Assembly (NCBI GenBank): GCA_035943635.1
Contig: DASZBX010000106.1
Span: 194,423-258,422 of the forward strand
Origin: DASZBX01 sp035943635
GTDB lineage: Bacteria; Actinomycetota; Actinomycetes; Streptomycetales; Catenulisporaceae
Length of the DNA: 64,000 nucleotides
Reading direction: 5' to 3'
Shown here: positions 32,668 to 41,901 of the stretch, one piece after another
Layout of the letters: every line of letters starts with the position of its first letter
Numbering within the stretch: the stretch's first letter is position 1
Program-made: the position numbers and the translations under genes
Notes under the pieces: generated by a model
What the model was told of the DNA's origin: nothing
Seen by the model: only the letters and a program-made list of their open reading frames with translations
Databases searched by the model: none

Positions 32668-33711
32668 TCAGCCGGCCGCGGCGGGCAGGTAGGCGTTGGT
32701 GTACAGCGCCGACACGCCCGGCTCCTCGGCCAGCGGCTTGCCGGCCGAGTCGGTCAGGATCGCGTTCTTGAACAGGAAGTCGGTCAGCGCCTGCCAGCGC
32801 TGCTGCGACTGCACGCCGATCTGGCCCTGCGCGTCCTTGTAGTACTGCGCGGCCTCGAGGTCCGCGCTCTGGTCCACCAGCTTCGTCTGCGGGCCGAGCA
32901 CCGATTTGTTGGCCTGGATCAGCAGGGCCGCGGCCTGGTCCGGGTGCGCGGCGGCGTACTCGTACCCCTGCCAGACCGCGTTGAGGAACTTCTTCGCGAC
33001 CGCGCCGTCGGCGGTCAGGTACTGGTGCGAGGAGGCGATGATCGCGGAGTAGATCGCCGGGAAGCCGTAGGCCGACAGGTCGAAGGTCTTCAGCGGCTGG
33101 CCGACCAGTTGCGCCTGCAGGACCTCCCAGGTCGGCTCGGGCAGCGCGAAGTCGGCCTGCCCGGCGTACAGGGCCTGGTAGGCGTCTGTGTTCAAGGTCA
33201 CGTTCTTGAACGTCCCGGTTCCGCCGGCCGCCTTGATCACATAGGTCAGCATCGGGTTCTCGATCGGCGAACCCCACCCGGCGTAGGTCTTGCCGTCCAG
33301 GTTCTTGGGCGAGGTGATGTCGGAGCGGTCCGCCTTCACCCCGATCGCGACATCGGTCTTCTGGGTGATCGCGAAGACCGAGGTGATGTCCTGGCCGGTG
33401 GCCGCGGCCTCGGTCAGCCCGTCCTGGTAGGAGATGCCGAAGTCCGCCTGGTGCGAGGAGACCAGGGTCTCCGGCGCGGTCGTGCCGTACGGGATGATCT
33501 TGAGGTTGATCCCGGCGGCCTTGAAGTAACCGAGCTGCTGGGCGACGTAGATGCCGGTGTGGTTGGTGTTCGGCGTCCAGTCCAGGGCGAGGGTCACCGT
33601 GGTCAGCGGAGCGGCCGCCGGGCTGCCCGCGGCGGCCGAGGAACACGCGGCCGTGGTGGCGGCGAGCAGGCTCAGCGTGGCGGCGGCGGCCAGGACAGTC
33701 TTACGGCGCAT
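32668..33711 (-). CDS. ABC transporter substrate-binding protein, NMT1/THI5-like (ThiY-like)
   Basis: 347 residues from the ATG at 33711 (GGAAAG seven bases upstream; an ATG at 33717 also fits). A signal peptide ends in a lipobox-like AATTAAC, so it is probably a lipoprotein. The mature part begins VTLALDWTPNTNHTGIYVAQ, the hallmark of ThiY/THI5 proteins that bind 4-amino-5-hydroxymethyl-2-methylpyrimidine or its formylamino relative, followed by GYFKAAGINLKI and VSSHQADFGISYQD. This makes thiamine-pyrimidine salvage the best guess for the operon. A riboflavin or other aromatic ligand cannot be excluded. Confidence 0.88.
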   Translation of the reverse strand: MRRKTVLAAAATLSLLAATTAACSSAAAGSPAAAPLTTVTLALDWTPNTNHTGIYVAQQLGYFKAAGINLKIIPYGTTAPETLVSSHQADFGISYQDGLTEAAATGQDITSVFAITQKTDVAIGVKADRSDITSPKNLDGKTYAGWGSPIENPMLTYVIKAAGGTGTFKNVTLNTDAYQALYAGQADFALPEPTWEVLQAQLVGQPLKTFDLSAYGFPAIYSAIIASSHQYLTADGAVAKKFLNAVWQGYEYAAAHPDQAAALLIQANKSVLGPQTKLVDQSADLEAAQYYKDAQGQIGVQSQQRWQALTDFLFKNAILTDSAGKPLAEEPGVSALYTNAYLPAAAG

Positions 33712-33858
33712 AGTCATTCTTTCCGGTGACGGCGACGGACAGCGGCGCTGCCCGCGAACTGCGGCGTTCCGATCAGGTCCAGTCTTCCAGCAACCCCGGG
33801 CAAACGCGAAAAGGGGGTGGGGCGCCCGCCGCGGCCGTCCCACGCCCCCGAGCCGCGC

Positions 33859-35403
33859 TCAGTGTGCTGCTGCAGCCCGCGTTTCCCGGCCGGCCGCCGC
33901 CACGGCCCGGGCCAGCACCAGCCCGGCCGCCACGCCGACCAGGTCCGCCAGCGCCAGCCACCGGTTCGTCACCGCGATCGCGTGCCCGGCCGCGAGCGTC
34001 ACTCGAACAGGTGAACGATCATCGGCCCGCTCGGCCAGCGCCAGGTACACCGAGCCGAACGCCGCGACCCCCAGTACCTGCCCGAACTGCAGGGTCGTGG
34101 TCAGCAACCCGCTCGCGTCGGCGACCCGCCGGGCCGGGACGTGCACCAGCGAGTGGGTGAGCAGGCTCAGCCCGATGCCCGCGCCCGCACCCCACCCGGC
34201 CAGGGCCACCCACATCAGCGCCCCGTCCTGCCCGCCGCCGCTCAGCGCCGCCGCCAGGCCCAGGTTGCCCAGCGCGCACACGCCCAGCCCGATCGGCGGC
34301 AGCAGCGGGTGCCAACGCTCCGGCAGAGCCCGCCAGAAGAAGCTCGCCAGCCCGAACAGCACGGCCATCGGCAACCACGTCAACCCGGCCCGCAGCGGCC
34401 CGTCCCCGAGGCCGCTCTGCAGGTACAGGGTGAAGCTGAACAGCAGGCCGCCGTAATTGACCATCTGGCAGACGAGCGTGCCGAGCCCGGCGGCGAAACC
34501 CGGGGCCCGCAGCACGTCCAGATTCATCAGCGGATCCCCGCCGCGGGCCGCGATCCTCCGCTGGAGCAGCACGAACAGCCAGGCCAGGACAAGACCGGCG
34601 GCGAGCGCGGCGAAGGTCCAGGCCGGCCAGCCCGCCTCGTGCCCGAGCACCAGCGGCACCACGGTCAACACCATCGCCGGGGCGAGCACCCCCAGCCCGG
34701 CCAGGTCCAGCTTCCGGTCCGGCTGCGGCCGGTCGGCCGGCACCAGCCGCGGCACCAGGGCGAGCAGCACGATCCCGATCGGCACGTTGACCAGGAACAC
34801 CGGCCGCCACGCCGACCCGAACAGGTTCGCGCTGACCAGCACGCCGCCGGCCATCAGCCCGGCCACCCCGCCCGCGGACAGCACGACCGTGTAAGCGCTC
34901 AGCGCCCGGGCCCGGGCCGGACCGGCGAACCGGGTCTGGATCACGCTGATGATCTGCGGCACCATGATCGCCGCGGCCGCGCCCTGCACCGCCCGCGCGG
35001 CGATCAGCGCCACGGTGTCCGGCGCGAGCCCGCACAGCAGCGAGCCGATCGTGAACCCGGCCAGCCCGGCGAGATACGTGCGCCGCCGCCCGCGCAGCGC
35101 GCCGAGCCTGGCCCCGGTGACCAGCACCGTCGCGTAGGCGATCGAGTACGCTCCGGCGACCAGCTGCAAGGATCCGCCCGAGGCGTGCAGGCCGCCGCTG
35201 ATCGACGGAAGCGCCACGTTGACCACGTACACGTCCAGCGCCGCCATGAACTGGCCGAGCAACAGCACGCCCAGCATCAGCCACGCCGCCCGGCCGCCCG
35301 CGCCGTCCGCATCGCCCGGGGCGCTCCCGGTTCTCCGTTCATCCAGCTCAGGGCCTGCCCTCCCGGTCGCTCCGGGCCTGCCTGCGAGGTCTGATGCGGT
35401 CAT
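33859..35403 (-). CDS. MFS transporter, DHA2/EmrB-QacA type
   Basis: 514 residues from the ATG at 35403, with GGAGGAG six bases upstream. It has about 14 hydrophobic segments. Motif C-like LSAGGVAGLMAGGVLV and the DHA2 first-span motif FMAALDVYVVNVALPSI with the membrane Asp are visible, as is motif A, GARLGALRGRRRTYLAG. Family members export drugs or toxic metabolites using the proton gradient. It is divergent from the sigma-factor gene at 35679, with GATCGG-containing symmetry elements in the 275-base gap, and no dedicated TetR regulator is adjacent. Confidence 0.92.
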   Translation of the reverse strand: MTASDLAGRPGATGRAGPELDERRTGSAPGDADGAGGRAAWLMLGVLLLGQFMAALDVYVVNVALPSISGGLHASGGSLQLVAGAYSIAYATVLVTGARLGALRGRRRTYLAGLAGFTIGSLLCGLAPDTVALIAARAVQGAAAAIMVPQIISVIQTRFAGPARARALSAYTVVLSAGGVAGLMAGGVLVSANLFGSAWRPVFLVNVPIGIVLLALVPRLVPADRPQPDRKLDLAGLGVLAPAMVLTVVPLVLGHEAGWPAWTFAALAAGLVLAWLFVLLQRRIAARGGDPLMNLDVLRAPGFAAGLGTLVCQMVNYGGLLFSFTLYLQSGLGDGPLRAGLTWLPMAVLFGLASFFWRALPERWHPLLPPIGLGVCALGNLGLAAALSGGGQDGALMWVALAGWGAGAGIGLSLLTHSLVHVPARRVADASGLLTTTLQFGQVLGVAAFGSVYLALAERADDRSPVRVTLAAGHAIAVTNRWLALADLVGVAAGLVLARAVAAAGRETRAAAAH

Positions 35404-35678
35404 GTCGGACTCCTCCAGTAGGTTCGTCACGCAGTCGAACGCGTGTTCGCCGATACCTACCGGCGGGCCGACCGAAACTGATCGGCGTAGCCGGTACTAA
35501 CCGATCGGTGGATGCAAAGAGGGCCGGTGACCAGGAAGATTGGCCGGGTGCGGACGGGCCGCGCCGACGGGCGACGAGTTCCCCGCGGCCGGCCGGTATG
35601 TACACCCGGCCGGCGATCCCGGCGACGCCGGGCCGCGAGGCCGGATGTTCGGGCGACGAGAGCAGGAGTCAGGCGATC

Positions 35679-36923
<1,245 letters not shown>

Positions 36924-36931
36924 GGCGGCGG

Positions 36932-36974
36932 GCGGCGAGGATCACGCCGCGTCATCCGACGTGATCCTCGCCGC
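36932..36974. terminator. Strong bidirectional terminator
   Basis: A perfect 15-bp stem, GCGGCGAGGATCACG (36932-36946) with CGTGATCCTCGCCGC (36960-36974), has a 13-base loop. It lies between the convergent sigma-factor and DUF6884 genes. Confidence 0.85.
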
Positions 36975-36979
36975 TTGCG

Positions 36980-37374
36980 TCACGCCGTCGCGACGAGGAT
37001 ACCGCGGCTTTCGAGCCCGTCCCGGATCGGCGCGACGTAATCCGCGCCCGCGTGCATCTGCACGGTGTCCCCGCTCACGAGCGGACAGGCCACCAGCAGC
37101 TGCTGGACGACGAACTCGCCCCACGCCTTGCGGTACCTCACCGGCCGGCCGGATACATCTCATACGGCGCCACCAACTGCTCTGGGTCGAGCAGCCCCCA
37201 CTTGCTGCGGAGGATGAACCACGGCGCCCCGCGCTCCTCGGCGAAGCGCCGCCGGGCACGGACCATGGTGCTGGGCCAGTAGAGGTCCTTGGCCGCCGCC
37301 GGAGTCGTCAGCTTCGACTTCGCGCAGCCCAGGAGCAGGATCGTAGACCGCTCGGAGCTGCTCAGTCGAACCAC
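36980..37374 (-). pseudogene. DUF6884-type protein, frameshifted
   Basis: A GTG at 37374 overlaps the end of the Imm51 gene. The first frame gives the DUF6884 core: STILLLGCAKSKLTTPAAAK, then DLYWPSTMVRARRRFAEE, PWFILRSKWGLLDPEQLVAP, and stops after YEMYPAGR at 37138. The family sequence resumes in the next frame (RYRKAWGEFVVQQLL, then GDTVQMHAGADYVAPIRDGL) to a stop at 36980. A single indel near 37135 thus splits the gene. The usual C-terminal extension of the family is also short. The function of DUF6884 is unknown. Confidence 0.65.
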
Positions 37375-37718
37375 TCCGGCTCGCCCGACTCGATGAACCC
37401 CTTGAGCACGGCCCGGTCCTGAAACGCCTCCCGCAGCAGCGCGCCGAGCCCCTGCAGCGCGGCCGCGTCCTCGCCGTACGCCACGAACGTCCCGGCCTCG
37501 GAGTCGAACTGGAGCCGCTCGGCCAGCTCCGGCGCCCGGGCGCGCAGGGCCGACCTGGCCACCCCCTCCCAGCCGTAGCCGTTGCCGAACTGCCCGCACT
37601 CGTCGAAGACGTCGTCCACGTCGATCATGTGGTTGTCGCTCAGCATCAGGCAGAAGGTGCCCGGCTTGTGTTCGTATTCGAAGAAGAGCAGCGGTGCGTA
37701 GGTCTCGCGATCGGTCAT
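37362..37718 (-). CDS. Imm51 family immunity protein
   Basis: 118 residues from the ATG at 37718 (a TTG at 37733 is an alternative start). The Imm51 pattern is clear: CLMLSDNHMIDVDDVFDECG, GNGYGWEGVARSALRARAPE, LQFDSEAGTFVAYGEDAAAL and a final acidic helix. Family members neutralise polymorphic toxins delivered between bacteria. No toxin or secretion gene is visible nearby, so it is an orphan immunity gene. It overlaps the start of the DUF6884 gene, suggesting the pair was once one unit. Confidence 0.8.
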   Translation of the reverse strand: MTDRETYAPLLFFEYEHKPGTFCLMLSDNHMIDVDDVFDECGQFGNGYGWEGVARSALRARAPELAERLQFDSEAGTFVAYGEDAAALQGLGALLREAFQDRAVLKGFIESGEPEWFD

Positions 37719-37820
37719 GCTCCGACGATACAAACCGGCTCCGACAAGTCCGCGGGCGCCGGGCCGAGAGCCGGCCGCCGTCAGGCCGGTGTTCGTACCG
37801 CGTCAGTGCGAAGCGGCATC

Positions 37821-38636
37821 ATGAACCACATGGGAGAACTCCACACGACATCCGAAGACGGCACGCCCATCACGGCGATCGACCAGGGCGCCGGCCCCGT
37901 GGCGCTGCTCGTCGTCCACCCGGGCGGCCAGGACGAGACCGCCTGGGACGCGGTCGCCGCGCTGCTCGCCGAAGACTTCCGGGTGGTCCGGATCCGCCGG
38001 CGGATCTATGCCGGCGGCGGCGCGGCGGCCCGGGCCGGGCCCACGGTCGCCACCGAGGCCGCCGACATCCTCGCCGTGGCCGGGCAGATCGACGGGCCGG
38101 TGTTCCTGGTCGGCCACTCCTCCGGCGCGGTGGCCGCCCTCGAGGCCGCGCTGCGCGACCCGGCCGCCTTCACCGGGCTGCTGGCGTACGAACCGCCGCT
38201 GCCGACCAGCACCCTCGTCGGCGGCGAGGCGCTCGGCCGGGCCCGGGCCGCGCTCGACGCGGGCGACCCGCTCGAAGCCATGCGGATCCACCTGCGCGAC
38301 ATCGTCCTGATCCCGGCCCCGATGGTCGACGCCATCCTGCGCGACCCGCAGGGGCAGGCCCAGCTCCTCGCGTCCGCCGAGGCCCAGATCGTGGACGACG
38401 AGGCACTGGACGCGCTCGGCGTCGGCTGCGAACGCTTCGCCGCGCTCGGCCTGCCGACGACTCTGCTCCAGGGCGACCAGAGCCCGGACCACCTGCTCGA
38501 CCGGACCGCGGACCTGGCCGCCGTCCTGCCCGACGCGCGCGTCGTCACGCTTCCCGGCCAGGGCCACGTCGCGAACCTGATGGCCCCGCACCTGCTGGCG
38601 GCCGAGATCCGGGCCGCGGCCACGCGCGGCGAGTGA
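37821..38636 (+). CDS. Alpha/beta hydrolase
   Basis: 271 residues from the ATG at 37821 (a second ATG at 37830). It has an alpha/beta hydrolase fold: LLVVHPGGQDETAWDAVAAL as the oxyanion strand, nucleophile elbow VGHSSGAVAALEAAL with Ser about 105, acid candidate near TLLQGDQSPDHLL, and catalytic histidine in PGQGHVANL (about 254). The small cap region is short. It could be an esterase, epoxide hydrolase or lactonase; the substrate is unknown. It runs in the same direction as the flavin oxidoreductase 55 bases downstream. Confidence 0.88.
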   Translation: MNHMGELHTTSEDGTPITAIDQGAGPVALLVVHPGGQDETAWDAVAALLAEDFRVVRIRRRIYAGGGAAARAGPTVATEAADILAVAGQIDGPVFLVGHSSGAVAALEAALRDPAAFTGLLAYEPPLPTSTLVGGEALGRARAALDAGDPLEAMRIHLRDIVLIPAPMVDAILRDPQGQAQLLASAEAQIVDDEALDALGVGCERFAALGLPTTLLQGDQSPDHLLDRTADLAAVLPDARVVTLPGQGHVANLMAPHLLAAEIRAAATRGE

Positions 38637-38690
38637 TTCCCGCCGAATCCCGCCCGCACCAGTCAGGATACGAGAGAGGACGGCACAACC

Positions 38691-39653
38691 ATGCCGCTGC
38701 GACCCCCGATCTTCGGCTTCGGCGCATCGACCTTGATCGCCGAGGTGCCGGCCACCCTGCGGCTGGCCGCCCAGGCCGACCGCGACGGACTCGACCTGCT
38801 CACGGTCTCCGACCACGCCTACTTCAGCGACCGGCTCGACGCCTACGCCGCGCTCGGGATCGTGCTCGGCCGGACCGAGCGGATCTGCGGACTGGTGAGC
38901 GTCACCAACCTGCCCACCCGCCCCGCGCCGATGCTCGCCCGCACGGTCACCTCGCTCTCGGCGCTCTCCGGCGGCCGGATCGTGCTCGGCATGGGTGCGG
39001 GCGGGCTGTGGGACGAGATCGCCAGGTTCGGCGTGCCGCGGCTCGGCCCCGCCGCGGCCGTCCGCGCCTTCGCCGAGGGGATCACGCTGGTCAAGGCGTT
39101 GTCCGGAGACGGCGGCAATGCAGCCGGCACCGATTCCGACCCGAAGGCGACCTGGGACGCCGACGGCCTGCTCACCTTCGACGGCGAGTTCTACCAGGTC
39201 CACGGCCTGCGCCCGGCGCCCGTCCCGCCGCCGCCGGTGTGGACCGGCTCCGTCGGCCCGCAGTCCCTGGCGGTCACCGGCCGGCTGGCCGACGGCTGGA
39301 TCCCCGGCCACGCCGCCGACTGGCACAGCGAGCGTTACCGGAACTCCCGGCCCGTCATCGACGCCGCCGCCGAGCAGGCCGGCCGCGCCCGCGGGGATGT
39401 GGCCACGATCTACAACCTGCCCGGCGTCATCACCACCGACCCGCTCGCCGCCACCCGCGACCGCGACGGACGCTGGCTCGGCGGCTCGGTCGGGCAGTGG
39501 GTCGAGGAGCTCACCGGCGCGGTGCTCGACCACGGCGCGTCCGGCTTCGTCCTCTTCCCGGCGCGCGGCGAGCCCGACGAGGTGTCGATCGCGCGCTGGG
39601 CCCGGGAGATCGCCCCGGCGGTGCGCGAGGCCGTCGCGGCCGCGGCCGGGTGA
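38691..39653 (+). CDS. LLM class flavin-dependent oxidoreductase
   Basis: 320 residues from the ATG at 38691 (GAGAGAGGA upstream). Luciferase-like TIM barrel: FGFGASTLIAEVPATLRLAA, LLTVSDHAYFSDRLDAYAAL, LVSVTNLPTRPAPMLARTV, and RIVLGMGAGGLWDEIARFG, the region that contacts the cofactor phosphate in F420 or FMN enzymes. It catalyses an oxidation or monooxygenation with a reduced deazaflavin or flavin. It is probably in an operon with the preceding hydrolase. Confidence 0.92.
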   Translation: MPLRPPIFGFGASTLIAEVPATLRLAAQADRDGLDLLTVSDHAYFSDRLDAYAALGIVLGRTERICGLVSVTNLPTRPAPMLARTVTSLSALSGGRIVLGMGAGGLWDEIARFGVPRLGPAAAVRAFAEGITLVKALSGDGGNAAGTDSDPKATWDADGLLTFDGEFYQVHGLRPAPVPPPPVWTGSVGPQSLAVTGRLADGWIPGHAADWHSERYRNSRPVIDAAAEQAGRARGDVATIYNLPGVITTDPLAATRDRDGRWLGGSVGQWVEELTGAVLDHGASGFVLFPARGEPDEVSIARWAREIAPAVREAVAAAAG

Positions 39654-39657
39654 CGCG

Positions 39658-39685
39658 GCGGGCCGCGCCGCCGGGTGCGGCCCGC
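39658..39685. terminator. Hairpin between convergent genes
   Basis: GCGGGCCGC (39658-39666) pairs with GCGGCCCGC (39677-39685), a 9-bp stem directly after the oxidoreductase stop and before the convergent hypothetical gene. Confidence 0.65.
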
Positions 39686-39695
39686 CACGCTCAGG

Positions 39696-40670
39696 TCAGG
39701 CGATGCGGGCCAGCAGGGCCGCGGCCTGCTCCGGGTCGAACTCCTGGACCAGTTCCACCGACGCCTCGAGGGCGGCGTGCACGCGCGGGTACATGTTCGC
39801 CGGATTCCAGGTGAACGTCGCGCCCTTGGGTTCGACCACCAGGATCGGGGTGCCGTCGAGCTGCGGCAGTCCGGACGGCGAGGCCGATCCCGGCATGAAC
39901 ATCCCGTCCGGGACGGTGAGATTGAAGCGCTGGTGGTCGTGCAGGTCCTGGGCCGACTCGAGGTCCTCCTGGGTCAGGTCCCGGTTGCGCGCGTACCGCA
40001 CCGCGGCCGGATCGACCGGGTCGGCGTCGAGGTACCCGGGCCCGGCGTGCCGCAGCAGCGAGTCCTGGAGCAGCGCGTAGCAGTGGTAGAGCCGGTCGCG
40101 GACCCCGACCATCCGGAACTGGAACGCGCGCCGGTTCTTCGGGTCGAGCACGAACACGTCCTGGTCGTCGTGCAGGGTGAAGATCTCGCGCAGGTAGAAC
40201 GGGACCAGGTCCGCCTCTTCGAGCTCGTCCAGGCGGCTGATCACCTCCGGGCGGTTGCGCCAGCGCTTGCGGGTCTGCGCGGTCCGGGACAGCATCGTCA
40301 TCGTCGCCATGAAGGTCAGCGTCCCGGCCGCCTGCGCCATGTCGTCCGGGTCCTGCGCGAGCGCGTCGAGCTGGCGCAGGAACAGTTCCAGGACCGCGTC
40401 GACGGCCGCCTCCGGGCTGGCTCCGCCCTCGACCAGCGACCCGCACAGCACCGCCAGCACGGCCGCGTGGAACAGGTCCGCGCCCGCCATGAGCTCCTTG
40501 AGGGCGAGCACGTTCGCCGTCTTCCCGTCGGCGTCCGGGGCCGACGCCAGCTCCCCGAACTCCGCCAGCGCGTCCGGCGGCAGGTCCAGCCCCCGCCCGG
40601 CCGTGATCGACTCGACTTCATCCGGTCGCGTGTCGTCGTTGACGAATGCGGCCATCGCGCGCAGCACCAC
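39696..40670 (-). CDS. Hypothetical soluble protein
   Basis: 324 residues. The GTG at 40670 has AGGGGG six bases upstream; an in-frame ATG at 40655 is the alternative. It is a helical, acidic protein with stretches such as LFHAAVLAVLCGSLVEGGAS, RTAQTRKRWRNRPEVISRLD, YLREIFTLHDDQDVFVLDP and ATFTWNPANMYPRVHAALEA. It has no signal peptide, membrane span or catalytic motif I can name. It lies between an oxidoreductase and a GNAT remnant without a clear operon partner. Confidence 0.7.
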   Translation of the reverse strand: MVLRAMAAFVNDDTRPDEVESITAGRGLDLPPDALAEFGELASAPDADGKTANVLALKELMAGADLFHAAVLAVLCGSLVEGGASPEAAVDAVLELFLRQLDALAQDPDDMAQAAGTLTFMATMTMLSRTAQTRKRWRNRPEVISRLDELEEADLVPFYLREIFTLHDDQDVFVLDPKNRRAFQFRMVGVRDRLYHCYALLQDSLLRHAGPGYLDADPVDPAAVRYARNRDLTQEDLESAQDLHDHQRFNLTVPDGMFMPGSASPSGLPQLDGTPILVVEPKGATFTWNPANMYPRVHAALEASVELVQEFDPEQAAALLARIA

Positions 40671-40742
40671 GGCGGTCCCCCTCTTGATCCAAGACTGATA
40701 TGGCAGGAGACGATAGCAGGCTCCGCATGTAGTCGCCTGTGG

Positions 40743-41060
40743 TTAGTCCCCGCCGAGGAGGTCCCGGACGTCGGGCCAGGCGATCCGGAACTTGGCCGGT
40801 TGTCCGTTCAGCCGGCTCGGATCCCCGCCCGGCGGCTCGCACAGCAGCCGCTCGGCCCAGACCTCCCGCCGGGAGCCCAGGACGTCGCCGTCCAGGTACG
40901 AGTCCGCGAAGGCGCCTCGGTAGTGGCGGCGCCAACTGTCCGCGTGCAGCGCCGCGATGGCGTCGACATCGTGCGGACCTGCCGCCCGGAACGTCACCGT
41001 CGAATCGCCCACCACGACCACCTTCGCTGACCCCTGGTTCGGTTGCCGCGGCGCGATCAT
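40743..41060 (-). pseudogene. GNAT acetyltransferase with an internal deletion
   Basis: 105 residues in one frame, against about 170 for the family. The N-terminal strand and helix are present (VTFRAAGPHDVDAIAALHAD, then WRRHYRGAFADSYLDGDVLG), and so is a typical C-terminal end (RIAWPDVRDLL). The central acetyl-CoA binding segment with the RxxGxG motif is missing: LLCEPPGGDPSRLNGQPAKF leads straight to the C-terminus. An in-frame deletion of about 60-70 codons is likely, leaving a probably inactive protein. Confidence 0.6.
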
Positions 41061-41200
41061 CCGCCGCTCGACCGGACGCTACCAGCCGCCCCGCCCGGGC
41101 CTCCAGCATATTTTTCTAACAGGCCTAACCTCGCCGGAGGCGGCCCCGGACCTGCCGGACTCGCGGCCGTGAATTCCCCGGCCACCGGTCCGCTTCCAGC

Positions 41201-41206
41201 TAGAAT
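41201..41206 (+). promoter_or_regulatory. -10 promoter box for a leaderless transcript
   Basis: TAGAAT lies seven bases upstream of the MOSC gene GTG at 41214. Transcription would start at or next to the start codon and no ribosome site is present, which suggests a leaderless mRNA, common in actinobacteria. Confidence 0.5.
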
Positions 41207-41213
41207 TCCCCTC

Positions 41214-41888
41214 GTGGACGGTGAACTGCTCTCAGTGAACATCGCGCGACAGCCCGGTCCGACGTCCCAGTACGAGGGCCTGACCGGGATCGACAAACGG
41301 CCGTTCGGCGGCCGGGTCCGGGTGGCGGCGCCGGGGGCGCCCGGGGTCGGCGGCAGCGGCCTGGCCGGCGACGTGATCTGCACGCGCAAGTTCCACGGCG
41401 GCGACGACCAGGCCGTCTACGCGTACGCCCGCGAGGACCTGGACTGGTGGTCCGGCCAGCTCGACCGCCCGCTGGCGGACGGCATGTTCGGCGAGAACCT
41501 GACCACGCGCGGCCTGGACCTGGCCGGCGCGCTGGTGGGGGAGCGGTGGCGGGTCGGGCGCCAGGTGGTGCTGGAGGTGACCAGCCCGCGCGTGCCGTGC
41601 CAGACCTTCGCCGAGAAGCTCGGCGAGGCGCACTGGGTCAAGCGGTTCACCGAGTACGGGGCCACCGGCGCGTACCTGCGGGTGATCGAACCCGGCGAGA
41701 TCCAGTCCGGGGACCGGATCGAGGTCTTGTCCCGGCCGGAGCATCACGTGACCGTCGGGTACTACTTCCGGGTGATGATGAGCGAACGGGCCCAGTATCC
41801 CCAGCTGATCGCCCCCGCGGGCGACGCCCTGCCGCTCAAGGCACGCAAGCTCCTCGACGCCGACGCCGACGCCGAGGCCGACGCCTGA
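41214..41888 (+). CDS. MOSC domain protein (YiiM-like)
   Basis: 224 residues from the GTG at 41214. The MOSC fold is seen from LLSVNIARQPGPTSQYEGLT. The molybdenum cofactor-binding cysteine is in SPRVPCQTFAEKLGEAHWVK (about 127). DRPLADGMFGENLTTRGLDL and CTRKFHGGDDQAVYAYARED are typical of the YiiM/YflK group, which reduces N-hydroxylated compounds such as 6-hydroxylaminopurine. The C-terminus ends in Asp/Ala repeats (DADADAEADA). It stands alone with its own promoter. Confidence 0.92.
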   Translation: MDGELLSVNIARQPGPTSQYEGLTGIDKRPFGGRVRVAAPGAPGVGGSGLAGDVICTRKFHGGDDQAVYAYAREDLDWWSGQLDRPLADGMFGENLTTRGLDLAGALVGERWRVGRQVVLEVTSPRVPCQTFAEKLGEAHWVKRFTEYGATGAYLRVIEPGEIQSGDRIEVLSRPEHHVTVGYYFRVMMSERAQYPQLIAPAGDALPLKARKLLDADADAEADA

Positions 41889-41901
41889 GCGAGCGCGAGA
41901 C

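Noticed and set aside
33740..33800. Possible TPP riboswitch before the ThiY-like gene
   Set aside because: ACCTGATC and a following GG...CC match the TPP core, but the CUGAGA segment and the GCGNAGGGA part are not properly present, so I did not annotate it. A covariance search would decide.
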